Of a stretch of 64,000 nucleotides of DNA, positions 43,125 to 56,651 are shown in pieces (within the stretch, counting starts at the first letter, position 1; the number at the start of each line of letters is the position of its first letter). The notes under the pieces are model-generated. The model was given only the letters and a program-made list of their open reading frames with translations. It had not been told where the DNA came from and searched no databases. The translations under genes were made by a program, and so were the position numbers. Source of the DNA: Pascua guehoae. Lineage: Eukaryota > Basidiomycota > Tremellomycetes > Trichosporonales > Trichosporonaceae. The DNA is taken from the NCBI GenBank assembly GCA_001600415.1, contig BCJX01000015.1:821303-885302 (forward strand). Direction: 5' to 3'.

Positions 43125-44932
43125 TCAGCAACCCACCTGGTGGACATAGATATGCTCCTCGTCGACATGTAGCGTCTCGCCGTGGCACAGCGCATACCAT
43201 CCAATCTTGACGCTGCGCCCCGTCCGCCGGAGCTCGGTGTGGTCCTCCTTTGGATTCCAGTGGTCGCCCGACGCATGCCACCGCACCCTGGCCGGCCGGT
43301 CGCGCCCGCGCATATCGGCGCTGGCGTACCCGAGTGTGCGCATCTCCCAGTCCTGGGGGTTCCGAGTCTCGTGCCACGTGACGCCGCCGACGGTTTTGAA
43401 GTATGCATTTGGTACGGGTCCAGCTGCTCGCCCCTCGCCTTTGGCTTCGAGCACGTCCTGGCCCTCGGCTGTCGGGACGGAGCTGCGGGGGATACTCGTA
43501 CCGAGTGGCAGATTGGCGCGGACCATGTCAGACCCGGCCCGCCGCGTGTGAAAGTCGCCGACGGATAGGGTGTTGGGGGTCCCCTGCCGCGATTCTATGG
43601 CCACGATTCGCCGGCCCGCCGAGGCGCGGTGGGGTGGGAGTATACCGTCGCGCACGTCGCCGAAGAAATGCTGCGCGGGGCGTGCCTGCAACAAAGGCGA
43701 GTTTCAGCGTGGCTCTCGGCAACAACGTATCCTGGCTCTGATGGCTCGGGGCTAGACAATACTCACATCGGGCTCCTCCCATGTCGTCCCCGTCCGCCAG
43801 TCGACGGCCATTTTGCGATAGCAATAGTGGAACGGGGCGTTGGAGGACGGAGCGTCCTCCCTGCCGAAATGGTACCCGCGCTGGCCGAGCCAGCGCATGT
43901 AGACGTGCAGTGTTCCGTCACGCGCGAATGTCACCGAGATTGGCACAGGTAGACGACTGGAAAGTGAGTTTACGCTCGCAAGTAAGGAGGGCCATACTCA
44001 CGGCGACAGTGGCCCCTCGGGTTTAATGTCGACATACGGGATGGCCGCGGGGTGAGGCTGTGGCGTCTCATAGTCGGCGCCAGCGTCCGCATCGCCCATG
44101 AGGCGCCGAAAGTGGACGCGCGGGGCGGACGGCTCTGCGTCCTCTGCCTCCTGGGTCTTGCGGTATCATTAGCCCCCGAGTCCAGAGCGCGAGCACAACC
44201 CACCCGAGCTCGAGCAACGCAATCAGGTTTTCCGACGGCAGGATGGCCGCGTCCCAGTACTCGCGCTCCGCCTCCTCCCACCGCCAGCACGGGCACTGCG
44301 CTGGGCCGTCGACAACGCCCGGGTCGACGTCGCGCAGATCCGACAGGTCGTGCACGGCCCAGCGCCGAAAGTGGCGCGTGAGGTACTGCTCCGACCTCGC
44401 GTCGAACGCGACGAGGACGCCGTCGACGGCGAGCGTCGCCGGCGGCGGGGGCACAATGTCCCTCTGGGGGAAAATGTCAATCTTGTCCACGCGCCGGGGA
44501 CGCAAGGCGTGCCATCCCCCCTGGACCTGTACCATGCGCTCCAGAGCCGCGCGCGATGAGAGTGCCTTGCCCCCCGCGCGCCACTGGCGCAGGCCGTAGA
44601 AGGCGCCCCGGAGGCAGACTTGGAGCCGCGACGAGGTCGTGATCAGGTCGTTCAGGTGGCGCGACACCTAGAGTCAGTGCAGAGGGGTACATGCGACGTA
44701 CGGCCGAACACGCCAGCAGCGACCGGTAGTCGAGCCAGGACAGAATGTCCAGTGTCACCTGGTCGCAGCCCGGCGTGCCAAAGACCCAGCCCACGTCGTC
44801 AGCGCCGTCGGCCTGGACCATATCGATGTCCGGCGCAGGCTGCGGACACGGCGTGCTGCCTGGCGGTTCGCATACGGCGCCCGAGAGTGCATGCCCGGGA
44901 TATGGATACGGCGTGGTCGCGTTATGGAACAT
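43125..44932 (-). CDS. F-box protein
   Basis: Five exons (44702-44932, about 44200-44667, 44002-44156, 43767-43956, 43125-43685) give about 534 aa. The F-box spans the first splice join at residues ~60-95: QVTLDILSWLDYRSLLACSA then VSRHLNDLITTSSRLQ. F-box proteins dock substrates on Skp1-Cul1 ubiquitin ligases. The rest resembles basidiomycete F-box proteins of unknown substrate: HALRPRRVDKIDIFPQRDIV, EQYLTRHFRRWAVHDLSDL, SVTFARDGTLHVYMRWLGQR, and a C-terminal KIGWYALCHGETLHVDEEHIYV. The exon 2/3 junction is weak: no GTGAGT-like donor fits the phase, and GTTGTG or GTGCTC would have to serve. The start at 44932 is one of several in-frame ATGs. Confidence 0.75.
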
Positions 44933-45271
44933 GGTCCAGTTGCATGTGACGACAATGCATACCATCATGGGACACACCTTTTTGCCACCTCGAAAGATGG
45001 ATGACTCTCCGTGATCGGCCCTCGGATCCATCGGACCGGCCAGCGCCGGTGACAATCAATCTCCAGCCAGGGCCCCACAGTGGCGTCCCCGGCGTCGCGT
45101 GCCCCGCGCCACGGGTCCATGTTGTCGTTGAACACATCTCCATCGGCCCGTATCTATCTTAGCTCTCTCATATTTTCTCCTCGGTCCCTCGTCCACCCTC
45201 ACACTCGCTCATCTCTCCGCCGTACCGGCCCCACTCTTTCACTAGCCCCGCTTTCCACCTCCCCGCGCGTC
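44933..45271. other. Divergent promoter of the F-box and transporter genes
   Basis: 339 bases between divergent starts. The transporter side (45150-45265) is pyrimidine-rich, consistent with a 5' UTR. Upstream in-frame ATGs on the minus strand mean the F-box gene may begin within this region. Confidence 0.6.
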
Positions 45272-48200
45272 ATGGTACGCGCCGCCTACGTCGCCGTCCC
45301 CGGCAGCCCGCGCGCGTCCCTCGACGACATCGAGGTCGACGAGGCCGCCGTCACGGTTCCCGGCGAGGACAAGTGGGTGATTCCAGAGAGGAAATGGAAG
45401 TAGGAGTGTGGGTGGTAATGATATTCCCGATCAGCTGGGTTCAGGCCCCGCCGCTGGTGGCAAGTGGGACTGCGCCGAGGTTGCATCAAGCGTTTCCGTG
45501 TCGCTGGGTAGAGTGTTCCGAGGCTGGGATCGCGAATAATGTCCATGCTCGTCGGGCACAAGGAATCTCCGACCGTCTGCACTCTGACTCATCCCTCGCA
45601 CCGTTGACTCCCCGGTCGCTCGTTCTGACTCGCAGCGTCACGCCGTTTGTCGCGGGTCTCGTCGGCATTGCGGGCCTTTCGGGGTTGTTGTTTGGTTACG
45701 ATACGGGGGTGATATCTGGTACACTGTAAGTAGCGGCTGACGCTTCGCGAGGGAGAGTTTGGCGCCACGAGGGTGCAATGGGTGGATAGAGACGAGTTGG
45801 AGAGGCAAAGCTGAGGTGGTGAGCCACCCTGTACTTGAGGCATAAAGTTGAGCAGTCGCGATGGGACTCGGCGGCATAGAGGTGAACACGCGAAAGCGAG
45901 AGTTAGCGCAAGTAGACCATCACTGGGGATGAGCGACTGTCGAGAGGGGGAGCGCTGGACGTCGACGAGAGTGCGCGACCATATCTCTCCGTGCTTCAAT
46001 GCTGCTCTCTCTAACTCGTGTGGTCTCTGTCTCCTGCCAAGTTTGGGATGGCAGGCGACGGGGCCTCACGAGTAGGCAAGTGAGAAGTAAGAGGCGACGA
46101 CTGCAGCGGGACAGCCGCTCCACTAGTTGTCCCCCCCGGTGGACCTCTCTTCGCATCGTTTCTGTCAACACCGCCTGCCTCCGTTCACCACTAACCCCAG
46201 CGTCGTCATCTCCACCGACCTCGGACATATGCTCACCAACCTCGAAAAGGAGCTCATCACCTCGGCCACGACATTCGGCGCGCTCCTCGGAGGCCTCGCG
46301 TCCGGCGCGCTCTCGGACGTGACTGGCCGCCGGGGCGTGCTCGCGCTCGCCAACGGCGTCTTCATCGCCGGCGCCCTGCTCCAGGCCGCATCGCACGCGG
46401 TCGCGCCCATGGTGTTGGGGCGCTTTGTGGTCGGCCTCGGCGTGGGGCTTGCGAGCTGCATTGCGCCGCTGTACATTGGCGAACTCGCGCCGACGCGCCA
46501 GCGCGGCAGGCTGGTGACGATCAATGCTGTGCTGGTCACTCTCGGGCAGGTGGTGGCTTATGGTGCGTGTGTCGCGGGCAGGCGTTGGGCCGGGATATGT
46601 CGTTGGGGTGGTATGATGGCGAGCAGTTTGGGCCGGTATTGCCTCTCTCAACAGACAAAGGCCTTGCATACCCAACCCATCAACGGCATGGCTAGCCCAA
46701 CGCGCACCCCTACCCATGCACCGACGATTACAGTCCCCACGTCTCCGCGCTGACGCACAGCGGTCGGGGCCCTCTTCTCCGCTACACGGGGCGGGTGGCG
46801 CTGGATGGTTGGCCTGGGTGCGCTCCCGGCCATCGTGCAGCTCGCAGCGCTGTCATTCCTCCCCGAGAGCCGTGAGTATGGGAAGCAGTTTCCGGCAGCG
46901 AGAAAGAGTAGGACTCTGGGTTGTCTGGCCGTCACCCACGAGGAGACGAGTGGTTCAAGCGGCCCAACATGCTATGGGAAAGCATATGCCTTTGCACCGC
47001 TCCAGCCACTCCGGCTTCAACTGTCCCAGCTCTATGTCATGTAAGATCACCATTGACGCCAGCCCGCATCCTCCTCCTACGCGGCGACACATCTGCGACT
47101 GAGGACGTCCTTGCACGCGTCTACCCCCTAGCCACGCCATCGGACATTAAGCGCAAAGTGGGCATCATGGACGCGGCCGTCGCCCAGAGCGCCGAGATTG
47201 AGGCCGCGACGACGTGGACGCAGCGGGCGGCGAGTCTCATCACGGTCGGCATGCACCGGCGAGCGTTGAGTGAGTGTGAAGGTGGTCGCGATGGGGCTGT
47301 TACACAAACCACTTGGCTGGAGAAAGACCGGAAACCATTGCTCCGCTCCCACAGAAGTGGAGTATTTCCTTTCTGTACCCGATCTCTACCCTACTCCTCC
47401 AACGTTCACACGCTAATACCAGTCATCGGATGTGGACTGCAGGCTTTGCAACAGCTCTGTGGCTTCAACACGCTCATGTATTAGTGAGTATCGAGTTATC
47501 AAGCTACACGCTGCGCCGGTTTCACTTGGTGGCGGTCACTGGCTGCAGATGAGCGATTGGCTGTGGTGGTTCACAGCCGTAGAAACCTGCCTGGTCCGAC
47601 GCCTAACGTACAGCTCGGCGACCATCTTCTCCATGCTCGGCATGGACAACCCAACAGCAACGGGCATGCTCGTCGCGCTCGTCAACTTTATCTTCACCAT
47701 CGTGGCACTCAATGTGAGTGGCGCCAGGCTGTGTGGCCTATTGTGGCCTATTGCTGTGGCAGCTGCATGACGCGTACTGCTGTGGCGATTAGCCGTTTCA
47801 AGTTGTACCCTTGGTCAAAGCTGTAGCCTTACTAACTGCAGATTGTCGACCCGCTTGGCCGCCGACGAACGATGCTCTACACCGTCCCGATCATGGCTCT
47901 GGCATTACTCGGCGCGGCCGTCTTCTTCCACTGTGCGTCTCGTCTCCGCGTTTGCTTGCGTGTGTTCCTCTGTGGTCTTCATGCCACTTTCACCTGTTTT
48001 GTTGGTCTCCCAGGCGGGCTCCTAGTCGGGCCATCTTGTATCCGTGGCGTCTCTAATTCCATCGCGCTGCCTGGCACCCCCGCTCACAACCCAGACCTAA
48101 CCCTCAAATCCGGCGGCATCCTCGTCCCAGGCACAGAATACTCGCCGCGGGTCTCCGCCCTGCTCCTCGGGTGCATGCTGGCCTTTGTTGCCGCGTACGC

Positions 48201-48543
48201 CACGGGCACGGGCAACATTCCATGGCAGCAGGGCGAGCTCTTCCGCCTCGAAGTGCGCGGCCTCGGCACGTCGCTGTGCACGGCCGTCAACTGGAGCTGC
48301 AATCTGCTCGTCGCCGCCACGTTTCTCTCGCTCATGGACGCCGTCACGCCCTCGGGGGCGTTTACGCTCTATGCGCTCGCGTGTGTCGCGGGGTGGGTGT
48401 TTTGTTACCTGTGTTACCCCGAGACGTCGGGGTTGAGTCTCGAAGAGGTCTTCGAGGTCTTTGAGGACGGGTATGGCGTGCAGAAGAGTCAGATGATGCG
48501 CGCGGCCAAGTTGGCGCACCGCAGCGGGGACAGACTGGACTAG
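45272..48543 (+). CDS. Myo-inositol-type sugar transporter (MFS)
   Basis: Nine exons (45272-45372, 45636-45725, 46201-46562, 46761-46871, 47063-47269, 47423-47483, 47614-47713, 47842-47932, 48095-48543) give 523 aa. It is a twelve-helix major-facilitator sugar porter. Motifs in order: GLLFGYDTGVISGTL in helix 1; ALSDVTGRRGVL; GRFVVGLGVGLASCIAPLYI; ELAPTRQRGRL; LPESPRILLLRG; QALQQLCGFNTLMYYSATIF; VDPLGRRRTML; and PETSGLSLEEVFEVF at the end. The stretch GTGNIPWQQGELFRLEVRG is typical of the ITR1/ITR2 proton-coupled inositol branch, so myo-inositol is the best substrate guess. Basidiomycete yeasts often have expanded ITR families, and another polyol cannot be excluded. Confidence 0.92.
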
Positions 48544-48691
48544 GCGGTGCTTCCCGGCGTCACCGAGATTGTTGTACTGTAGAGTGTACATCTTGAGCTA
48601 GTATACGCCCCGTCGGCATGCATGTAATGGTTTTGTTTACTGATACACACACTCTCGTCCAGAACTCTGTCGCGGCTCTCTCTTCCCTGTG

Positions 48692-50920
48692 CTACTTTTT
48701 GCTGACCGACATGACGACCGTGTCGCCCTGTGCGAGATTGACGCTCGCAAGTGACGCCTTGTTGTTCATAAACTTGCCGTCGTACTCGATACGGATGCGC
48801 GAGACGGGCAAGTCTGCGTCGACTGCGCGCTTGATGCGCTCGCGGAGAGCGGCAAACGTCGTCTTGAGCGTGAGGTCGGGGACATTGACAATGGCGCCGT
48901 TGAGCTTCCACTCTGGCTTGTCGGGCATGTCGGGGAGCTGGACGGCGAGCGTGATCGGGTGTGGGTGGAGCGAGAGCCAGTCGATTTCAGAGTAGAGCTG
49001 GCCGTCGGGGAGCTTTTCGACGCGCGCGCGCTTGGCGGGCGGTGCTGGGTTGCTGTCTGCCGGTGCAGGGCGCGTGTTACCCGCAAGCATGGCGGCACGG
49101 GCCGGGTTCATGGCGACACCTGCGCCGGCCGGGGGAACGGCGGGGCCGGCCGCACCACCAGGCTGGCCCTTGTGCTGGATCCCGGGGCCGAGCTGCGGGC
49201 CGACCGTGTTGACCGGCTTGTCCGTGATACCCGCTGCTTCGCGGCGGCGGCGCGCCATGTCCTCGGCGCTGAAGCGCTGCTGGAACGTCGTCTCGGTCTT
49301 GGCCGCCGACGCCGTGTGGCCGTCCCAGATAATCTTCTCGCGGTCCTTGCGCTTGCGCTCGGCCTCTTCTTCGCGCCGCTTGCGCAGAGCCTCGTCGTCC
49401 TCGTCGCCAAACAGGTCGGTACGCGCCGCAGCGAGATTCCTGAGCGACGTCGAAATGTCGGCACCAATCTGCAGCTGCTGCTGCTGCTGCCGCCGCGCCT
49501 CCAGATCCCTCTTCTGGTCCTTCCACCGCGGGTCCAGGAGCTCGATACGGATGTGCTCGGACAGCTCCGACTCGGGGATGCTCTGTCCACAGTACGGACA
49601 CTTGGCAGTCGCCACCTGTCCTCCACGCCGAATGCCTGAAGCGTCAGCTACATCCTCGACACAAAAATCCAGCTGACTCACCCTTTGGCACATAGTCCTT
49701 CTTGATCTTGAGACCCTTGGACTCGAGCGCGGCACGCTGCACCTCGCGCGCGCGCGCCTGCTCCTTTTCGGCCTTGATGCGCTGCACGCGCGCATCGTCG
49801 TCCTCTTCGTCCTCCTCCATGTCCACCTCTTCGGCATCGACACCCACACCGGCCCCGCCTGCTGGTGGCTGCTCGGCCGGCTCCTCCATGATCATGGATG
49901 CCATGCGCTTCTCGGCCATGCTCATGACCTGGAGCTTGTCGATTGACGTCGGTGGCGGCAGTTCCAGGTCCATGTCGGCCTGCGTAAACTCAATCGTCTC
50001 AACCGTCACAAAGTCCTGCCAGTCGATGACCGCAAACGCCTCGGCCTCCTCATCAGCCTCCTTTGCCTTTGCGTCCTCGCGCCGCCGCCGCCCTTGCTCC
50101 CACTTGGCACGCTGCCGTCCCTCCTCGAGCGTCTTCCACTTGATCGCCGGGTCCGCATCCGCCTTGACGAGCTCGTCCACCATGCCCGCCGGCGGCTGCA
50201 TCACTTTTTGGTACGACTCGACCATCCGGTTGTAGTATCCGAACAGCGAGTGCGTAGGACGCAAAAAGTCAAACTGGTAGTTTCTTCCTTCCCGCTTCGA
50301 CAGCGCTTCCAGGAATGATCGTCCCCGGCGCGCGTGGAACAATGCCGTCAGACGCAAAATGTCCAGGTCCATCGCCGTCACGCCCGGAAGGTCGACCTTG
50401 AACTCCCACGCCTTGGGTTCCCATCCCGGCGTCGTGTCCTCAGGCTCGGGTGCTGCCGCGGGTGTCGCAGTGCCCCCTGGCGTGCCGTTCGCAGGGATAA
50501 TGCCCTTGGCAATGTCGTCCGCCTCCTCCTGTGTCTTGGCCACACGGTATCGGTAGTACTTGTGGTACGGGTCCTCGTCGTTCAGAAAGGCAAAGCGCGG
50601 GTCCGTCTTTTGTGCTTCTCGGATCTTATCCTCGAGTGCTCCGGGCTTGGACGTCTTGGACACTGCCACTGCCGTCTTGTCGATGATTTCTGAGAGTATC
50701 AGCTACATTTTCTCCCTGACGTAGCTGCCTACTCACTCCGCATCTCTGGGGGAGGGTAGATGATTCCGTCCAGATATTTGTCGCTCAAGCGTGGTGGGCG
50801 GTATTCGCCAATGTCCTCCTCGACGGCGACCGACGCGGCCATGGACGGCGCGCCGTTGAGGCCGCTGAGGGCGTCCTCTCCCGCATACGAGTTTACGGGC
50901 TTTGGGAGGTTGAGCGCCAT
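48692..50920 (-). CDS. SF3A1: Splicing factor 3A subunit 1
   Basis: Three exons (50737-50920, 49682-50689, 48692-49635) encode 711 aa. SF3A1 (yeast Prp21) is part of the SF3a complex of the U2 snRNP. Visible features are two SURP modules (DPRFAFLNDEDPYHKYYRYRV near residue 110; ALFHARRGRSFLEALSKRE near 200), a zinc-finger-like CPYCGQ with ESELSEHIRIELLDPRWK, and the EIIWDGHTASAAKTE-type segment. A C-terminal ubiquitin-like domain ends GDTVVMSVSKK. A short Gln run (RRQQQQQ) sits near residue 430. The start at 50920 gives the usual short acidic N-terminus with GIIYPPPEMR. It is divergent from the GBD/FH3 gene and tail-to-tail with the transporter. Confidence 0.95.
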
Positions 50921-51210
50921 GGTGTCTATGTATGGAGGCTGTGTTTGTTGTTGCTCGAGTTCAGCTTGTTCATCTTGGACATCGGTAGGTGGCGACGGCC
51001 ACAGCGCCGGCCACTCACCCAGGTCGGAATTTCGGCATTTTCCCAAATCGCCTCAGTTGTGGCAGCTCGACGCGGCTGACTTTGGCTTTCCCGTCCGCCC
51101 CTCACCCAGCAAGCAAGGAACCGCCGTTTGGCTGCCATCTCGAGGCGTCAACACAAACACACCAAACCCACCACCCCATCACCATCACCATCACACCACC
51201 CACTATCACA

Positions 51211-53267
51211 ATGCCCCCAGCGGCTTCACGCCCTCCCGTATCCATCAATTCACCCCCCCAGATGCCTGCGGGCATGCAGGTACGCGCTGGCGCGGCTGGC
51301 CAGGTCCGCCAGGCTGCACAGTCCACACCCACCAGGCCGCTACCAGCCCCAAACAACAAGGTCAACATGGACTATCTCAGCATGCCCCCACCCCGACTCC
51401 CAGTTTCATCCATCAGTTCCACCAACTCTTCACAGCCTAGCCTCTCTAGTGACAGCTCGATGGACTCGCCTCCCCTCGACTCGAGCTTCCGTGCTCCTCA
51501 GGAGCGCATCAAGACGCCCTTACAGGAGACCAGCGCCGACAACCTCAAGCGCAACGGCGATGTTGACGCCCAGTTTGACAGCCTCCTCGTGAGTCTACCA
51601 CAACAACAAGTGCACTATTGCTCACACATCACAGGACTCGCTCGAGGTCCCATCGAGCGTGCGCATCAAATTTAGCAATGTGACCACGGACGTCAAGCAG
51701 TCCATTCTCAAGTCGACCATGTCGTCCAACCCCTCCATGCTTGCCGCCCTCGGTCTGCCCAGCCCAACTCTCCAGACCCCGCAGAAACCCAAACTCAAGA
51801 ACCGCCTCTCGACCCCGCGTCTCCGCCAGTCCAAGTCTGCCGCATCGAGCGACGTTGAAGACGAGTACCGGTCCCGCTCGGGCTCGCTCGCCAGTGTTGG
51901 CAAGACGTTAAACGTCGGCAAGGATCAGTTTATCATTGTCGCGTCGCCCAAGAAGTCCAAGGCAATGTCGCACCGCAGCGGCCAGTCGGTCGACATCCCC
52001 CGCACTCAGCGCCCGTCGACACCCACCCGCCCCTCGAGCATGTTTATTGCGCCTCCTTCCCCCAGCTCGCACTCGAAAGGCGCCAACGCCATGTTTGAGA
52101 CTCCCGCAAACTACGTGCGGTGGCTCGGCGCTTACAAGGGTACCGACCTGAACATGGATGTCAGCCGCGCCAAGAAGCTCCGCATGCTGCTCCGCCACGA
52201 AACGACCGGTTGGGTCTCTGGCTTTGTTGATGCCGGAGGATACAGCCTCATTCTCGACCGCCTCAAGGACCTACTCGATATCGAGTGGCGCGAGGAGCAG
52301 CACGACGACCAGATGCTCTTCGAACTCCTCCGCTGCATCAAGGCCCTCGGTACTTCCGAGGCCGGCAAGGCAGCACTCCGTGATGCCCACCCCCGCCCCT
52401 TCCCCGAGCTCTCCAAACTCCTCTTCTCTGAGAAGAAGCCCGGCGACCTACCCTGCCGCCAGGTCATTATCGAGCTGTGGCTCTTCCACTTTGAACTCTT
52501 CCCCTCGTACAACACCACAAAGCCATCGACGGTCCGCTTCGGGTCCCTCCCCGCCGAGGCGTTTGATGTCTCCATGTTTGTCCGCAGCCTCTTCCTCCCC
52601 GAGCAGGAGGACAAGACCAAGGAGTACCATGACTTTGTTCAAGTCGCTCACCGCCCACGGATCTTCAAGTGCTGGGTCCAAGAGCTCAGTGACATTTGTC
52701 GCGACTACTTCTGGTGCGAGACTCGGTGCTGAATGAAGCTAACGCCCAGGGTCATGTGTCACGGTTCCAACACGCTGTGGGACTTGAGTGAGGTCAACGA
52801 AAAAGTGGTGGAGCGACCTGTTGCGCCTGGAGGAGCCACTGGAGGTGTCGAGTTTGAAGCCATGGGCTATGTGGTGAGCTGACCCGTATGCCCCGGAATC
52901 GCAGCTAACTTTAGACAACCCACTTCCGCCTGCTCAATGCGCTCTCGTTGCACCTTGCCCAGGACAACCCGCAGGAGGCTGCCAAGATGCACCAGGACCT
53001 CCTGATGTCTGGCTTGGATCGCATTCTTGTTGTGAGTTGCCCAAGTGTGATGGTACTCGGCTGACACACCAGACCATGCGTAAAGCATCCACCACCTACT
53101 ACCCCACGCTCCACCTCGAGATTGCACGATACATTGACCTGCTCCGTCGCTCATCGCCCAACCAGCAACTGCCATACCTTATCCGCAAGCTCGTCGGCCC
53201 ACCACCCGAAGAGATGCGCCGGCACAAGTCTGCGGCCGAGTGGCTGCCACGCACAGCGTGGGCCTAG
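51211..53267 (+). CDS. Formin-type GBD/FH3 domain protein
   Basis: Five exons (51211-51588, 51635-52713, 52750-52873, 52915-53031, 53073-53267) give 630 aa. The N-terminal ~280 residues are Ser/Pro-rich and disordered. From about residue 285 an armadillo-like GTPase-binding/FH3 region follows: NYVRWLGAYKGTDLNMDV, LRMLLRHETTGWVSGFVDAGG, DIEWREEQHDDQMLFELLRC, PFPELSKLLFSEKKPGDL and VIIELWLFHFELFPSY. It ends in HLEIARYIDLLRR. No FH1 proline tract or FH2 actin-nucleating domain is present, so this is a GBD/FH3-only protein. It may bind Rho-family GTPases and act as a polarity scaffold or formin regulator (inference). The 290-base divergent promoter with SF3A1 holds CAC-rich sequence. Confidence 0.88.
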
Positions 53268-53718
53268 ATACATGACCCTGTGCGTGTGGCTGCTGGGCAG
53301 CGAACCGACCAGACGACGACGACATCATCAAGACTACACCAATTGCACTTGCAGACGATCACGGCCGCCTACCATTGACCGACGTGTGAAACGACCCACA
53401 CAAGACTCCACCCCAAGCCGGTCACAACGAGCAGTGTTCAGCAAGCTACAATACCCTGTCCCATAGTTGTGCATTATGATTCCCTTTCTGTATCAGAGGA
53501 ACCGAGCACGGATGTGGTGAAATGTGCGGCTGCATCAAAGTGCATCTGCTATGCTATGCGCGGAGTGGTTGGCTGAGCCTGGTGGTATCGAGAGGCCGGG
53601 GGTATGGGTGCGTTGTTGCTTGGTTCTTCGTCCTCTTGGCCTTGGCGTCGACTCGCCATCGTGAGCGAGCGTCCCGACTGGGCAATGCGTAAAATCGGTG
53701 GATACATCTCGACGGAAT
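53268..53718. other. Intergenic region between convergent genes
   Basis: 451 bases of 3' flank for the GBD/FH3 gene (+) and the bL34m gene (-). No feature is recognised. Confidence 0.6.
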
Positions 53719-54093
53719 CTAGTGGCTGAGGAAGCGGCGGCCCTTGGCCCTCCGCCTCGAGAGGATCTTGCGTCCGAGTCGTCCACCACGGGCGCGCGAG
53801 AGGAAGCCGTGCTTGTTCTTCCGCTTGCGCTGCGATGGCTGGTACGATGCGCCGTATGCCTTGCCACGGACCTGCATGGCGGTGGGGGCCGGCGCAAGAC
53901 GGGCAAGGAGCGAGGTTGTTGGGAGGGGCGCGGGGGAGATGCGCGAGAGGAGCGAGGGGCGGGCAGTGGGGAGCAACGACGTGCGGACGGCGGGGCGCAG
54001 AAGGGACAGCGACGCGCGCGGGGTGAAGAGCGGGCTGGCGGTGGCGGGCGCGGCGCGCAGCGCCTGCGCGGCAGTGCGGAGGAGGCGGGGCAT
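53719..54093 (-). CDS. Mitochondrial large-subunit ribosomal protein bL34m
   Basis: A single exon encodes 124 aa. The last ~45 residues are the ribosomal protein L34 family: [40 protein letters not shown]. The N-terminal ~75 residues are Arg/Ala/Leu/Ser-rich without acidic residues, a mitochondrial targeting presequence. The start at 54093 gives [15 protein letters not shown], a typical amphipathic presequence; the longer open frame upstream has no such feature. It is one of the few intronless genes here. It shares a 301-base divergent promoter with RVB1. Confidence 0.93.
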   Translation of the reverse strand: MPRLLRTAAQALRAAPATASPLFTPRASLSLLRPAVRTSLLPTARPSLLSRISPAPLPTTSLLARLAPAPTAMQVRGKAYGASYQPSQRKRKNKHGFLSRARGGRLGRKILSRRRAKGRRFLSH

Positions 54094-54394
54094 TGCGAGA
54101 GGCGTGTGTGTGGTGGCGGCGAGAGTGGTCGTGAGGAGGCCGAAGATGTCGAGCTCGAAGTCCGACTTTGCAGCCCAGGTTGCAGGGTGGCTGTGAATGG
54201 GATAAATTACAGAAAAAGGGATGAAAGAAAAATATGAAAATGCCACATGGCATGTTTGGATTATTGCAAGGCTTGACGTCGTTTTGGTGAAGTTGGGTGC
54301 ATTGGTGACTACTGGGCAACCTTCGAGCAGCTACTGTACTTGTGCGCGTGTTGTCGTCTCTCTCAAAACACATTCGCAACACCTCGCATCCACC
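54094..54394. promoter_or_regulatory. Divergent promoter of bL34m and RVB1
   Basis: 301 bases between two divergent start codons, with an A-rich patch (54205-54245) and no other gene. It must hold both core promoters. No specific factor site is claimed. Confidence 0.6.
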
Positions 54395-55983
<1,589 letters not shown>

Positions 55984-56651
55984 ATTGACAGAGGGCGCCC
56001 GCCCATACAGGGTGCATGGCAGCGCACGTAGATATGGCCGAGTGCAGTGCATAGAGATGCATTGGGTACTGTGTAGTAGCTGTGATGAGACGATATTGGG
56101 CCATGCATGCTGCGAGGTGAGGTGAGGACAAGATGGTTTGCGGGGTAATGTGGTGTTTGCGTGGGGAAAATGGGCAGGACGCAGTGGTGGCGCTAACCGG
56201 GGCATTGGCAGCCACGCCAGCCACGTCTGGGTCATGCACCGTGGCACCCACCCTACAGTACCTTGGTAGCTCGGCCTCCACCCACCCACTGCGCAACGCA
56301 CGCAACACGACTACGCCGCCGTCTACCTCTATTCCTCTTCGCTACTCGTGTCGTCGTTTGTGTTTTCCACCACTCTGATTCTTTCGTCGCACGCCCGTCG
56401 CTGCACCCGCGCACACCTTTGGCAAGGCGATCTCACGACTGATCCCGAGATCACCTGGCAAGCACAACCTCTCATACCAACCACCTGCATCCACCCACAA
56501 CACCAACACTACCACCTGAAAGACTTGTCTTGGCGCGTCACTCTCAACATTATCCATCCACACATCGCCATCCCGCATCCCAACTCGAGGCAACACCGTT
56601 GACCGGCTGAAAGCCACCCTACGCCGACCCCCAGCCCTCACGGAACACGCC
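55984..56651. other. Intergenic region between RVB1 and HID1
   Basis: 668 bases separating tandem genes. The right half (56300-56640) is CA- and pyrimidine-rich, as expected for the HID1 leader. No gene or RNA is recognised. Confidence 0.6.
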
